Assembly: GCA_001953115.1 (NCBI GenBank)
Contig: LSSL01007797.1
Location: 1-64,000, forward strand
DNA: 64,000 nt
Source: Smittium mucronatum
Lineage: Eukaryota > Kickxellomycota > Harpellomycetes > Harpellales > Legeriomycetaceae
Reading direction: 5' to 3'
Shown here: piece by piece, positions 19,767-29,406 of the stretch
How positions within the stretch are numbered: position 1 is the first letter of the stretch
Layout: each line of letters begins with the position of its first letter
The notes under the pieces: generated by a model
The model's input: the letters and a program-made list of their open reading frames with translations, nothing else
Told to the model about the DNA's origin: nothing
Databases searched by the model: none
Program-made: the position numbers and the translations under genes

Positions 19767-22534
19767 TTCCCTTCGTAACTCCCTAACAAAAAATAAAAGG
19801 GTCAGATGTGGTAAATAAAATAATAGATAATTTTATATGATTCCCTTATAATAAAAGAAAAAGCTATCTTATAGTTTTTTCAAGTTTATATTATTTATAT
19901 TGATTTTCATCATAGATTACATAATCATTTTTTTTTAATGTACACCCCCATTATTAAGAGGAGATAAATAATTTTAAAGTTTATAAAATAACATAGAATT
20001 ATCTCTATTATTATAAAGATGATTATCAGAAATAGAATTACAATTACAAACATTGTCAATTAAAATAAGTTAATTATTAATATGATTATCAGAATAAAGT
20101 AAATTATTATTATAAAATATGTAAAAATGAAAATAACATATTTTTTTAAGATCATTTATTTTTTTATTTTCTGATATTAATTTTTATTCAGATAAAAATT
20201 TTTAATTTTATATCAATATCTGATCCTTAATATCAAATAATAATTTATTCTTTGATAAATATTCAAATCCTTTATATTAGATTTAATGAAATAATAGGAA
20301 TCAGGCTTAGGTAAACCAATAGTTATTAAAACTATATCAAAAACTTTATCTATGATAGGTAAAATAAGGGGTTTCTATCTGAAGATTTTAATAATTCATC
20401 TCCAAATAATAATACTCCACTTACAATAATGTATTTCCTTAAAATATACCATATAACTTTTTAATTATTTTTATTAATAATATACCTTCAGGTTTACGGT
20501 ATTAGGTCCTTATATAAACCAAATAAAGTATATGATATATATTAACTGTGTGAAATAATAGTATTATTACCCATGTTTCACATGGTTTTGTGATTTATAT
20601 TTTATTACCGGGCCAAAGGCGTAACTTAAAATTCACAACTACGTTGTTAACTATACTTATCTTAATTATTAATTATAAGTACGGTTATGAAATAACCTCA
20701 ATAATAAAACTAAAAGGTCTTCATTATACGTAAATACTAACTCTATAAATATTATAATTATAATGTAAAAACATTTATTCTAACGCGTAGCCTGGTATAG
20801 GTAAATGTATAATATATCTTCCCAAATTATTCTAATTTGGTTTATAATTTTAAATAATACCTGCATTTATTTAACAAGTAATATTAAATATTATATTATT
20901 ATAATACTACCCTTTACTAAACCGCAACCATTTTATTCCGTCTAATATTATATTTTTAAAATAAAGTATATTTATCTAAATTTTAACTAGGTTATTTTTA
21001 CGGGATATTGAATGATTAAAGATTTATAATTCAAAACAATAAGGTATCCTTATATATAATATATTTAAATGGTTAATTGTAATAGTTTATTCTATTTATC
21101 TCATTTAAGATAAAACCATTAAAGATAACGGGAATTTAATTAATATTTCTTTTTATTAACACTAAAAATTAAATTATAAAACTAGCTGTTAAAATAATAA
21201 TAATATAAATAATAAATAATAATCCTCTAATTGTAATATCGAGACTTAAGCAGTCTTAGTAAATTATTAAATATAGTCTTAATCTAAATATTATTATTAA
21301 CCAATTATCTTAGATAATTGGATTTTTAATCTTTTATATATAATTTAGATAAATTAATACTAGTAAAATTACGGCTATAAATAGTTAACAATATTCCCAT
21401 GCTCAGCATAAGAATATTATGTAAATTTATTAAATACAAATCCCTTAGGGGCAGTATTAAAACTAATTATTAATACCTAAAATATTAGATATAGTGTATC
21501 AAAAATAAAGTAAATGATAATAAAATATGAAATTAAAGTAAAAAACGCATGAAATGCTTTATTTTACCAATACTTTACATGGATGCCGTAGGCATGGAAA
21601 ATAAATTACTCCCCATAATATGGAGGCCTAATCTAATATCTATTTAATAATGATTTTCCGTTAAAGATATTTATCTTTTTAAATTAATAATTTATTTAAT
21701 ATTCAGATACTACGTAAAATACAATATTTGTAATTTACCTTACCTTTCTTTAATAACATTTCACAAAGTATCGAGATACTTATATCTTCCTAATATTTAA
21801 TGACATATATTAATGAAGAGATATATAATATCTGGTTATATAAAAATATTATTATAAATAACCATAATATACGATATCTATCATTATAATTATAATATTA
21901 AATAAAATAATAAAACAGTCAATGTAATTGTTACTAGTTATCTATTATAATCAAGTTTAATAAAATTGATTAGAAGAATAATACCAGTTCTATATAAATT
22001 TCTCAATAAAATTTTTAATTTTATTATTAAATATATCATTTTTTATTAACTGTTCGCTACCTACATAATACTTAATCTTTTATAAATCTAAGTTTATACC
22101 GTTGTCATTGACAACCGGCTAATTATTATCAAACAATGATTGTATTATCAGAACAATATTAATACTTTACAGATTAATATAAACCTTATTATAGTTTCCA
22201 TAATATTTTAATTATTCTTTTTTATTTTATAGGATACTTCGTATCTTTACAGCGTTTTAAAAGTTATATATTATTTATTATTACAGCGTTTAAAAAGTTA
22301 TATATTCTATATTATTACTACCTTTTTAAGTTATATATTATTTATTACCTAATTTTTCTTTTAAACCTATTTTTTTTTTATAATAAGTTAATAAAAATTT
22401 TTTTAATGAACTCAGATTTTAATCTTTTTCATTATAAAGTTTATAATTTTAAATTTTTTTTTTTCTTTATAATTAAAATGTTAGCTATTTTATATTTTTT
22501 ACTAACCAGTTTTTATATAATTTTAGAACTTACT
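19767..22534. other. AT-rich intergenic region downstream of cox2
   Basis: No intact gene. Apart from a degenerate protein fragment on the minus strand (20210-20465), it holds only AT-rich DNA and small palindromes, for example near 20566-20578 and 22115-22131. Repeated ATTACAGCG(T)TTTAAAAAGTTATATATT units occur at 22240-22330. Confidence 0.5.
20210..20465 (-). pseudogene. Decayed fragment resembling the cox1 C-terminal extension
   Basis: Minus-strand translation, with frame changes, gives VSGVLLFGDELLKSS followed by IIDKVFDIVLITIGLPKPDS. This parallels the order GVLGLGTGFDSILTH ... GNLLDWSLTNLGFPNPQS in the cox1 C-terminal extension (53067-53799). The match is short and unscored. I infer a dead relative of that family. 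Confidence 0.35.
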
Positions 22535-22860
22535 AGTTAATGTGTAGATAAATCCTTATACCTAAAATGTTATCATTATTAATATTTTTTAACTTAAAAG
22601 GTAATTAAATCTAATTCAAAAAAATGAACTTTGAAGGAATGAAAAAAAAATAATTTAGTTATATGAATATATATTTTATTTTGTAATTAATATTTATTTT
22701 TATTATGTTTTTATCTTAGTGTTTATATTGGATTCATAATGTATATATTATATTATCTCACTGAATAAATGTTTGGTATTAAATAAGGAAAAGGAACTTA
22801 TAATATCCTAGAATATAAAAATGAAATGGAAAAAAAAGGAAAAATAAATCTAAAAAAATA
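22535..22860 (+). other. Conserved non-coding block B (paralogue of 1470-1800)
   Basis: Shares the ordered motifs of block A, beginning with GTTAATGTGTAGATAAATCC and ending in AAAGGAACT, CTAGAATAT and GAAAAATAAATCT segments. It lies ~110 bp upstream of the membrane-protein ORF at 22972, so it may belong to that gene's 5' region or be a separate RNA. Confidence 0.45.
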
Positions 22861-22971
22861 AGTATAAGCATAATAAAAAAAAAAAAAAATTAAGCATAAG
22901 CATAGTAAGGAAAAATAAAATTACATAAGAATAAAAAAATAAAAGGATTAATTATTAATATATTTTGGATA

Positions 22972-23769
22972 ATGGATTATAGTTTATTTACACTAAGGTT
23001 AAAATTTTATATGATTAACAGACTTAGAACATTATTAACTAGTATACTAAATATGAATACTTTTTTTATAATATGGAATTTTTTAAAAAAAAATTATTTC
23101 TTATATATAAAAATTTTTCTTACACTTCCATTATATTTATATAAAAATTTTTCTTTGGTATTAATTCATCTTATATTAATCATTCTAGCATTTAAAGCTC
23201 CATTTATGAATTATTTTACTTTATTTGTGTTGTCAGTTGAATTTGATTTATTTTCCACAGTTCTTGGTTTATTTATATTATCAAAATTTGATTATTCTCG
23301 TGAATTTTTATTAAATACAATTGGTATTAATGAATTTTTATTAAGTCAAAATTATTTAATAAAAACTTTAGGTAGAATAGGAGCTAGTATAAGTGGTGGT
23401 TTAGCTTTTTCATATGGCGATAGATATTTAAATGATTATTTAAATAGAAACCATCTAGATAAAACTTTAGAGTTATTAAAAAAAAATAATTTAGAAATTG
23501 AAGCTACACAAATTAATGAGATTTTAAAAAGACCATCTCTCCTAGATAATATTTCAGGTAAATTATCTGCAAATCTAATTCTAAATGAGGATAGTAATAT
23601 GACTATGAAATTAGAAAAAAAAGATGCTAATATTAATAACTCTGTTTTAAAAGTAGATAATTCAGATTTTAGTGCATCTAGTCCATATGAACCTTCATTA
23701 TTAGATAATCTGGATATGACTTTAGTAATAGATATTATAAGCTCAATATTTAATTATGAGATTTTATAA
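22972..23769 (+). CDS. Unknown membrane protein, YEPSLLDN family
   Basis: A 265-residue homologue of the atp9-fused ORF at 4916-5755. Shared blocks: KKNYFLYIKIFLTLPLYLYKN, APFMNYFTLF, a glycine-rich segment near 131-150 followed by YLND, a KRPSLLDNISGKLSANL region, and the C-terminal SS-YEPSLLDN-DM (236-250). Hydrophobic segments lie at about 42-58, 61-88 and 92-104. Its own N-terminus (MDYSLFTLRLKF) differs from the ATP9-derived one, so this is probably closer to the ancestral form. No known family recognised. The frame is intact and codon use is like the intron ORFs. Confidence 0.75.
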   Translation: MDYSLFTLRLKFYMINRLRTLLTSILNMNTFFIIWNFLKKNYFLYIKIFLTLPLYLYKNFSLVLIHLILIILAFKAPFMNYFTLFVLSVEFDLFSTVLGLFILSKFDYSREFLLNTIGINEFLLSQNYLIKTLGRIGASISGGLAFSYGDRYLNDYLNRNHLDKTLELLKKNNLEIEATQINEILKRPSLLDNISGKLSANLILNEDSNMTMKLEKKDANINNSVLKVDNSDFSASSPYEPSLLDNLDMTLVIDIISSIFNYEIL

Positions 23770-25210
23770 TAGCCGTACTATGTATTATATTTGACCAAAT
23801 TTATTTCATTAATTTTATCTCCTATTTCTTCTTTTAGACTAATTTTATAGCTTCTGCATCTCTCTTTAATTTCTGATTTTTGTCTTTTACACAATTTTAC
23901 TGTTTCCATAATTCAGCATGCATAAATTCTAATCATTTATGCCACTTTAATAATATATTTAAGGGATCTAAAATAACAGCACCGTAGGTACTTGAATATG
24001 ATATTAATGATGATTAACCTTATTATAATTTTATTTTTGGGTTTATTAGTTATTAGTGCAACAATGTAAAATATTTTTATAATAATTTCTGAAATACTAG
24101 ATCTATATTTCCATTTTTAATTTTAGTTTAATACCCTATTGGTACTTAATAATTTACTGACACTTTAAATTTTTAATTTTTAAACCTTTTATAAAAAATA
24201 AAAATGTAAGAATTTAGTGTGTGTAAACACACGGAAGTATATAATAAACTATATATAAGTAGCGCAGATCATATTGATCTGCGTAAATTAAAAAAAAATA
24301 TAGGAAACATAGAATACAAATACTGAATGGAGTGAAGAGATACTATATGGGTTACTTAAATATGGATTAATAGTATATATTTTTATATAAACATTATCTT
24401 TCCTCCTGTGGAATATTTTATATTACCTGCTTAGGTGGCCTAGCTATGGGGATGGTTATATGATAAAGAATAGAAAAAGAAAAGTAGAACATAGATGGCT
24501 TGTAATATACGTAGAAAAGAGTAAAAAGAAAAAAAAAGGAAATAAGAATAATGAATAATGACTTTAAAATAGATACTAAAATGATACAAGATACTTTAAT
24601 GGAGAGTAATAAAAATGGTCACAAAGTGACAATCAAATAAAAGTTTGGAATTAAAACAATTAGGAATAGAAAATAGATTATATCAATCAAACAATTTAAT
24701 CTAAAAGATGAAAGTTTTTAATATAAAAATATACAAAATTATTTTTCTTTTCTTGATCATTCTTCCATTTATATATTTAACAGAAAAATTTTAAGATAAT
24801 CTCTATATTAAATCTTAACCTAATTCTGATTCTAAAGGTTTTGTTGATTATTCTGATTTTACAAAAAAGTTTTAAAAATTTTCTCTTTATTAATGTACAT
24901 TTTTTAAAATTTTTTTATTATCATCTATAGGAATGAAAATTTAATATTCTTTACTATAATTTATAATGCCCCAGATTTCATCCCTATGATATATATACTA
25001 ATATTACTTATTCACATATATCCTAATTTTTTATTTCTTTTATAATTAATTATAATTTAGTTTAAGGCATATTAATACTGATACTAATATAAAATAAATA
25101 AACTATAATAATGGATGATTATTAGGATTATAAAAAATTAATAAATCTTACTTATATCTAGCTAATTAAATTTTAAATTATAAAATTTATAGAGATTAAA
25201 AAATAAAATT
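23770..25210. other. Intergenic region upstream of atp9
   Basis: AT-rich and without an intact gene. It contains a decayed ORF at 24708-24880 and a palindrome around GCAGATCATATTGATCTGC (24257-24275). The sequence ATATAAGTA at 24248-24256 equals the yeast mitochondrial promoter consensus, but in such AT-rich DNA this may be chance. Confidence 0.45.
24708..24880 (+). pseudogene. Decayed paralogue of the 28.7-kb ORF
   Basis: From ATG 24708 the translation (MKVFNIKIYKIIFLFLIILP) runs into FIYLTEKF, stop, DNLYIKS, stop, PNSDSKGFVDYSDFTKK. It aligns with FILLLIIPYIYICNEL..GLYIYDSKPNLDPKDSIIYDFIIK at 28.72-28.85 kb. Two in-frame TAA stops show it is dead. Confidence 0.5.
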
Positions 25211-25289
25211 CTATAGAATGTGTATAGTACGGTATATAAAAAAATAAAGAAAAACTAAAATAAGTCTTTCATCTAAAAAAAAAATTATT
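25211..25289 (+). promoter_or_regulatory. atp9 5' leader (source of the copy at 5.8 kb)
   Basis: About 80 bp upstream of atp9 are conserved in the duplicate at 5835-5756 on the minus strand. Retention of GTGTATAGTACGGTATATAA and the A-rich run just before ATG in both copies suggests this region carries the expression signal. No promoter can be proven from the sequence. Confidence 0.5.
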
Positions 25290-25511
25290 ATGTTAGCTAG
25301 TGCTAAATTAATTGCTGCTGGATTAGCTGTTATCGCTTTAGCTGGTACTTCTATAGGTATCGGTAATGTTTTTGGTTCTTTAATAAATGCTTTTAGTAGA
25401 AACCCATCATTAAAAGGACAATTATTTACTTATACTATTTTAGGTTTTGCTTTAGTAGAAGCTATGGGATTATTTGCATTAATGATGAGTTTTTTATTCT
25501 TATACGGATAA
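25290..25511 (+). CDS. atp9: ATP synthase subunit 9 (c-ring proteolipid)
   Basis: A 73-residue protein with two transmembrane helices. The first helix has the GxGxGxG-like [13 protein letters not shown], the polar loop is SRNPSLKGQ, and the second helix carries the proton-binding glutamate in [12 protein letters not shown]. The c-ring rotates during proton flow through Fo. Length is normal. nad2 starts 40 bp downstream. The first 15 codons and the leader are duplicated at the locus 4916-5835. Confidence 0.97.
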   Translation: MLASAKLIAAGLAVIALAGTSIGIGNVFGSLINAFSRNPSLKGQLFTYTILGFALVEAMGLFALMMSFLFLYG

Positions 25512-25551
25512 TAAATAATACCCTCAATATAATAGTAGATAGGAAACAAAA

Positions 25552-27045
25552 ATGTTAACAATAAGTTTAATATATGTAACAATGTTATTAGGATTTAAAT
25601 TAATAAATCCGATATATATAAATAGAATAAATATATTAATATCATTATATTCAGGTGGATTAGTATTAAGTGTATTAATAAATTATGGAATAGCTGACGG
25701 ATCTTCGGGATTATATAATTCATTAGGATTTATTTCTTCAATATTAATAATGAGTCAATTATTAATATGGATAGTAACAATATTATTATTATTATTAGGA
25801 GAATCAGGAAAAACTAGAAAAAATATATTAAGATCAAGTGAATATAGCGTTATTATATTACTAAGTGTTTTAGGAATGAATTTTTTAATAATAAGTAATG
25901 ATCTAGTAACCATGATACTGGCAGTTGAATTAATAAGTTTTTCATTATATATTTCATCTTCATTATACAAAAATGGAGAAGAGTACTACGCACTGGGATT
26001 TAATAAAAATAATTTATCAGGAATTTTTGCAGGATTAAAATATTTATTATTGGGTTCATTAGCATCTTGTTTTATTATATTTGGATCAGCGATAATATAT
26101 GGAGAAACAGGATTAACAAACATAACTAAGATAACAGAATTATTAAATGTAGAAAATTCATGGGAATATTTAATAAATATTAATAATTATTCATTTGAGA
26201 ACAATATTTTTTTAATTGGATCGGCATTTATGATTGCCGGATATTTAATAAAATTGGGATCAGCTCCATTTCATAATTGGGCACCAGATGTATATGATGG
26301 AGTACCTACAATAGTAACTTCTTGGATATCAATATTACCTAAATTATCTTTTCTTATCTTTTTTTCTATTTTTTTAAAAACTCTTTTTATTTTTAATTCT
26401 TCTTTATCTTCTCTTATATTATTATCTTCTTTTTTTTCTTTAGTTATAGGTTCAGTTATGGGTTTATTAATTTTTAGAGTAAAACGTTTATTAGCTTATA
26501 GTTCTATAGGTCATTTAGGTTTTATTTTATTAGGTATTGCTTTAATAAATTATATAAACTATACTCCTATATTTTTTTATATAGTTGTATATAGTTTAAC
26601 TTCTATTAATATTTTTTTTATTATGAATTCTTTAAATTTACGTAACAACATTGAAACGTTTAGTCAATTAAAAGGTTTAGCTTATCATAATAAATTATTA
26701 TCTTTTTCATTAGCTATATCTTTTTTTTCTTTAGCTGGTGTCCCTCCTTTTATTGGATTTTATTCTAAAACTTTAATCTTAATTGAAAGCATAAATTTAG
26801 GTTATAATTTTATAACTCTAATAGGATTAATAACTAGTGTAATATCAGCAATGTATTATTTAAGAGTTATAAAAATAATGAATTTTGATATACCTTCAAA
26901 ATTTTATAATGAAAATATGGTGTTTAAAATTAATATAAATGAAACTATAAGTTCTACTATTGCCTTAATTACTTTAATAATACTTTGTTTTATTTTTTAT
27001 GGTGATTTTATCATTTTAGCTAGTTCTAGTAATGTTTTTATTTAA
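25552..27045 (+). CDS. nad2: NADH dehydrogenase subunit 2
   Basis: A 497-residue polytopic antiporter-like subunit of complex I. Signature segments include NDLVTMILAVELISFSLYI, GLKYLLLGSLASCFIIFG, KLGSAPFHNWAPDVYDGVPT, RVKRLLAYSSIGHLGF and the SLAGVPPFIGFYSKT loop. The conserved functional lysines and glutamate are visible in these motifs. Codon style changes near 26340 (more CTT/TCT/TTT), but the frame is unbroken. nad3, which often follows nad2 in fungi, is absent. Confidence 0.96.
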   Translation: MLTISLIYVTMLLGFKLINPIYINRINILISLYSGGLVLSVLINYGIADGSSGLYNSLGFISSILIMSQLLIWIVTILLLLLGESGKTRKNILRSSEYSVIILLSVLGMNFLIISNDLVTMILAVELISFSLYISSSLYKNGEEYYALGFNKNNLSGIFAGLKYLLLGSLASCFIIFGSAIIYGETGLTNITKITELLNVENSWEYLININNYSFENNIFLIGSAFMIAGYLIKLGSAPFHNWAPDVYDGVPTIVTSWISILPKLSFLIFFSIFLKTLFIFNSSLSSLILLSSFFSLVIGSVMGLLIFRVKRLLAYSSIGHLGFILLGIALINYINYTPIFFYIVVYSLTSINIFFIMNSLNLRNNIETFSQLKGLAYHNKLLSFSLAISFFSLAGVPPFIGFYSKTLILIESINLGYNFITLIGLITSVISAMYYLRVIKIMNFDIPSKFYNENMVFKININETISSTIALITLIILCFIFYGDFIILASSSNVFI

Positions 27046-27089
27046 ATATTTTTTATTTAAAATTAAGTAAAAAAAAAATAAAAATAAAA

Positions 27090-27107
27090 AAGAGCTACAT
27101 TAGCATA
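27090..27107 (+). promoter_or_regulatory. Shared post-nad motif, copy 2
   Basis: AAAGAGCTACATTAGCAT, about 45 bp after the nad2 stop, matches the motif following nad4L at 15757-15775. Confidence 0.4.
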
Positions 27108-27317
27108 TAATTACTACTTTGTCCTTCATCTATCGATGACGTTAAACTTTATTGACAAATAAGATTCCTTTTAATTTATATACAATTCATGATTGTTTTG
27201 TTACTACAGCCAATTTTATTACCGTACTACGTACTAAAGTAAGAGAAACTTTTATGGCTACTAATTCTAATCGAAAAATTTTTTCAAAATTAACACGATC
27301 AATATATTGACCGTATC

Positions 27318-27455
27318 GAAGATGCCCAATTTAATCTAAGTGATGATGAAAGATATGTATTAAGTCCTAGAATAAAAATACCTATACCACCTTGCGTTAA
27401 TATTAAAAATGGAGATTTTATGAATAATATTAATTCTATGTATTTTATTAATTAA
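27318..27455 (+). pseudogene. Unidentified protein fragment
   Basis: An open stretch encoding EDAQFNLSDDERYVLSPRIK followed by IPIPPCVNIKNGDF and ending in TAA. The composition is protein-like, rich in charged and polar residues unlike the surrounding AT-biased noise, and the frame is broken upstream. It looks like the end of a lost gene. I cannot name the family. Confidence 0.4.
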
Positions 27456-27560
27456 TTCCCTTAAAATCTTAAACCTTAATTCTCAAAATGACCCTTAATT
27501 TTTTGCAACAGAAATAAAAAAATAAATATATATTCTTTATTATTATCTATTTTATACTTT

Positions 27561-27682
27561 TTATTTTAATTACATTTTTATATACTCCTATTAGGGTTAT
27601 GAGTCTTAACTAATCCCTTCTTAAATAAAAATTAAATAATTAAACTTATGAAAAAATTCTATACACATAACATGTTTACACG
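27561..27682 (+). repeat. Leader repeat with MK-FYTHNMFTRL start, copy 1
   Basis: Inverted copy of 39019-38898. It includes the core TTAGGGTTATGAGTCTTAAC, TAATCCCTTCTTAA and the first ~13 codons of the downstream ORF. A third, shorter copy precedes the ORF at 37506-38060. See the entry at 38088. Confidence 0.85.
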
Positions 27683-28412
27683 TCTCCCTCAAAAAATTTC
27701 AATAATGAAAAAAAAAAAATTAAGTACAACTACTGTAGTTTTTACTAAGGATAAATGGATTACATTAATTGCAGCAGCAACATTAGCTACAAATGTTTAT
27801 AATAATGAAAGAACATTATTTGTAACAAAAGAAATAGCTAAAAAAAAAAATAATATATTAGAACAAAAAATTGAGGCATCTAACATATTAATAAAAAAAT
27901 TATCAATAGAAAATAAAAAAATCTTTAAATTATTAGAAGAAACTAATTCAACTATTTTAAATTCAAAAAATAATCATATAGTAGATTTAACAACTAAATT
28001 AGAAGATTCTACTTTCGAACTAATTAAAAAAAATGATTTATTAAAAGGATTTGAAAGTCCTGAAATAATAAATAAATCGTCTATGGATTACTCAGAAATT
28101 AATGACATAGTAATGCATAACCCGTTAGAACCTTTTACTTATTCTACTGATGTATTTCACATGTTTTGTATTACTAATCTTTTATGTGTATGTAGCTTAA
28201 TAATAGCCTTATCTTATTTATATATTAATAGTAAGATTTATGAGTATGGTATAATGAAAAAATTTACTAATAAATATTTAGTTAAGTTATTAGCTTTACA
28301 TGAAAAATATCTTTTTAAACTTAGTATATATGAAAGTATCTTTACAATTTATTTCACTTTGGGATTAATATTAATCAATAATATATATTTTTTTATTCGT
28401 GGTATAGGATAA
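27648..28412 (+). CDS. Unknown coiled-coil membrane protein
   Basis: A 254-residue ORF. The N-terminal MKKFYTHNMFTRL is shared with the minus-strand ORF at 38531-38932. A lysine/glutamate-rich predicted coiled coil spans ~58-135, and two hydrophobic segments lie at ~170-193 and ~226-250, so the C-terminus is probably membrane-anchored. The upstream leader repeat likely drives expression. It is followed by two further small membrane ORFs on the same strand (28450 and 28713). Resemblance to hypothetical ORFs of linear mitochondrial plasmids is only in general style. Function unknown. Confidence 0.65.
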   Translation: MKKFYTHNMFTRLPQKISIMKKKKLSTTTVVFTKDKWITLIAAATLATNVYNNERTLFVTKEIAKKKNNILEQKIEASNILIKKLSIENKKIFKLLEETNSTILNSKNNHIVDLTTKLEDSTFELIKKNDLLKGFESPEIINKSSMDYSEINDIVMHNPLEPFTYSTDVFHMFCITNLLCVCSLIIALSYLYINSKIYEYGIMKKFTNKYLVKLLALHEKYLFKLSIYESIFTIYFTLGLILINNIYFFIRGIG

Positions 28413-28449
28413 AATTATTGAATATAATACCCCCATCTTCGATGGGGTA

Positions 28450-28647
28450 ATGGTATACATATGGTATTTACTATTAAATACAATTAAAAAAAACTTTTTT
28501 CTTTATATTTATATAATCTGTCTACTTAGAGCGTTATTTTATTTTATTCTTATTATATGGCTTAAAATATTAAATTATATAAGCTTCAAAAAACTTCCGA
28601 ACAGAACAGGCTTCGGTTCTGATTTTATCATTCTCTTCTCGAAATAA
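28450..28647 (+). CDS. Small membrane ORF, possible truncated family member
   Basis: 65 residues. The stretch NTIKKNFFLYIYIICLLRAL resembles FLKKNYFLYIKIFLTLPLYL of the ORF at 22972 (and the equivalent region at 4916-5755), suggesting a truncated paralogue of the YEPSLLDN family. A GC-rich palindrome (CCGAACAGAACAGGCTTCGGTTCTG region, ~28595-28620) encodes the C-terminal tail. It could be non-functional. Confidence 0.4.
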   Translation: MVYIWYLLLNTIKKNFFLYIYIICLLRALFYFILIIWLKILNYISFKKLPNRTGFGSDFIILFSK

Positions 28648-28712
28648 AAATAAAAAATATAATACAGTAAATAATTACTGAATTATGAATAATATATATA
28701 CCCGTTCTGTAG

Positions 28713-29279
28713 GAACAGATTATTTTTATTTTATTATTAATAATTCCATATATTTATATATGTAATGAATTACAAAATGGATTATATATATATGATAGTA
28801 AACCTAATTTAGACCCTAAAGATTCTATAATTTATGATTTTATTATAAAAATTTTAAATATTTTATTATGTAAAATATATACAGTATTAAAATTAATTTA
28901 TGAAACTTTTATAGCCGTACGCTTCGGCGGACGGTATCCACCGGAAGCTATTTCCTTTTTAAATGATATTATCATCAATAAAACTTTAATAGATTACATA
29001 GAATCTTTAAATATGAATCTGAATCATTTTTCAGATTCATTACATAGTTTAAAAGCATATGTAGACTTTAAATTTTATAATCCATCAATAGAAGTTATTA
29101 ATGAAATAGGTGAAATAGATCCAATTATTACAAAAAACGATACTTTAAAAACTGATTTAGATTATCTTTCACTTGAACAAAAAGCTTATTTTTAAAAATA
29201 TGGTTACTATTTAACTGGGTTATTAATTTTTTCACTTGTTAATATTGTTTTATTAAGTTCAAATATAATTTTAGTTTAA
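28713..29279 (+). pseudogene. Unknown membrane ORF, interrupted by a stop and a 33-bp element
   Basis: An open frame (no ATG until 29013) encoding a hydrophobic N-terminus (IIFILLLIIPYIYIC), then NELQNGLYIYDSKPNLDPKD and helices up to ETFIA. The in-frame 33-bp insertion adds VRFGGRYPPEA, and the frame continues through NMNLNHFSDSLHSLKAYVDF to QKAYF, TAA (29193-29195). Continuing past the stop gives KYGYYLTGLLIFSLVNIVLL, a plausible C-terminal transmembrane helix, ending at TAA 29277-29279. A decayed paralogue lies at 24708-24880. Function unknown. Confidence 0.5.
28916..28948 (+). mobile_element. 33-bp double-hairpin element, copy 1
   Basis: A GC-rich insert between TATAGC and TATTTCC, ending in AGC, which duplicates the 3 bases before it. 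The left arm folds as CGTACGC-TTCG-GCGGACG with a stable C(UUCG)G loop; the right arm contains TCC-ACC-GGA. Near-identical copies lie at 50738-50770 and, inverted, at 54992-55024. The length is a multiple of 3 and the frame stays open through it. Confidence 0.85.
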
Positions 29280-29309
29280 TTATATTTATGTTTTAATTCC
29301 TTTTTTAAT

Positions 29310-29406
29310 TTTTTTTTACTTTACCTAATGACGTTTAAATCATAGAAAACCTTCCTTTTATATTTTAAACCTTTATAATATAATTTATACTATAAAAAAG
29401 TATTAT
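29310..29406 (+). repeat. 97-bp direct repeat, copy 2
   Basis: Same sequence as 1-97. It lies 30 bp after the end of the membrane ORF at 29279. Confidence 0.85.

Noticed and set aside
24248..24256. ATATAAGTA as a promoter for atp9
   Set aside because: It equals the yeast consensus but is ~1 kb upstream and in highly AT-rich DNA where chance occurrence is likely; similar strings occur elsewhere without genes.
25755..25970. Minus-strand open frame
   Set aside because: Antisense shadow of nad2.
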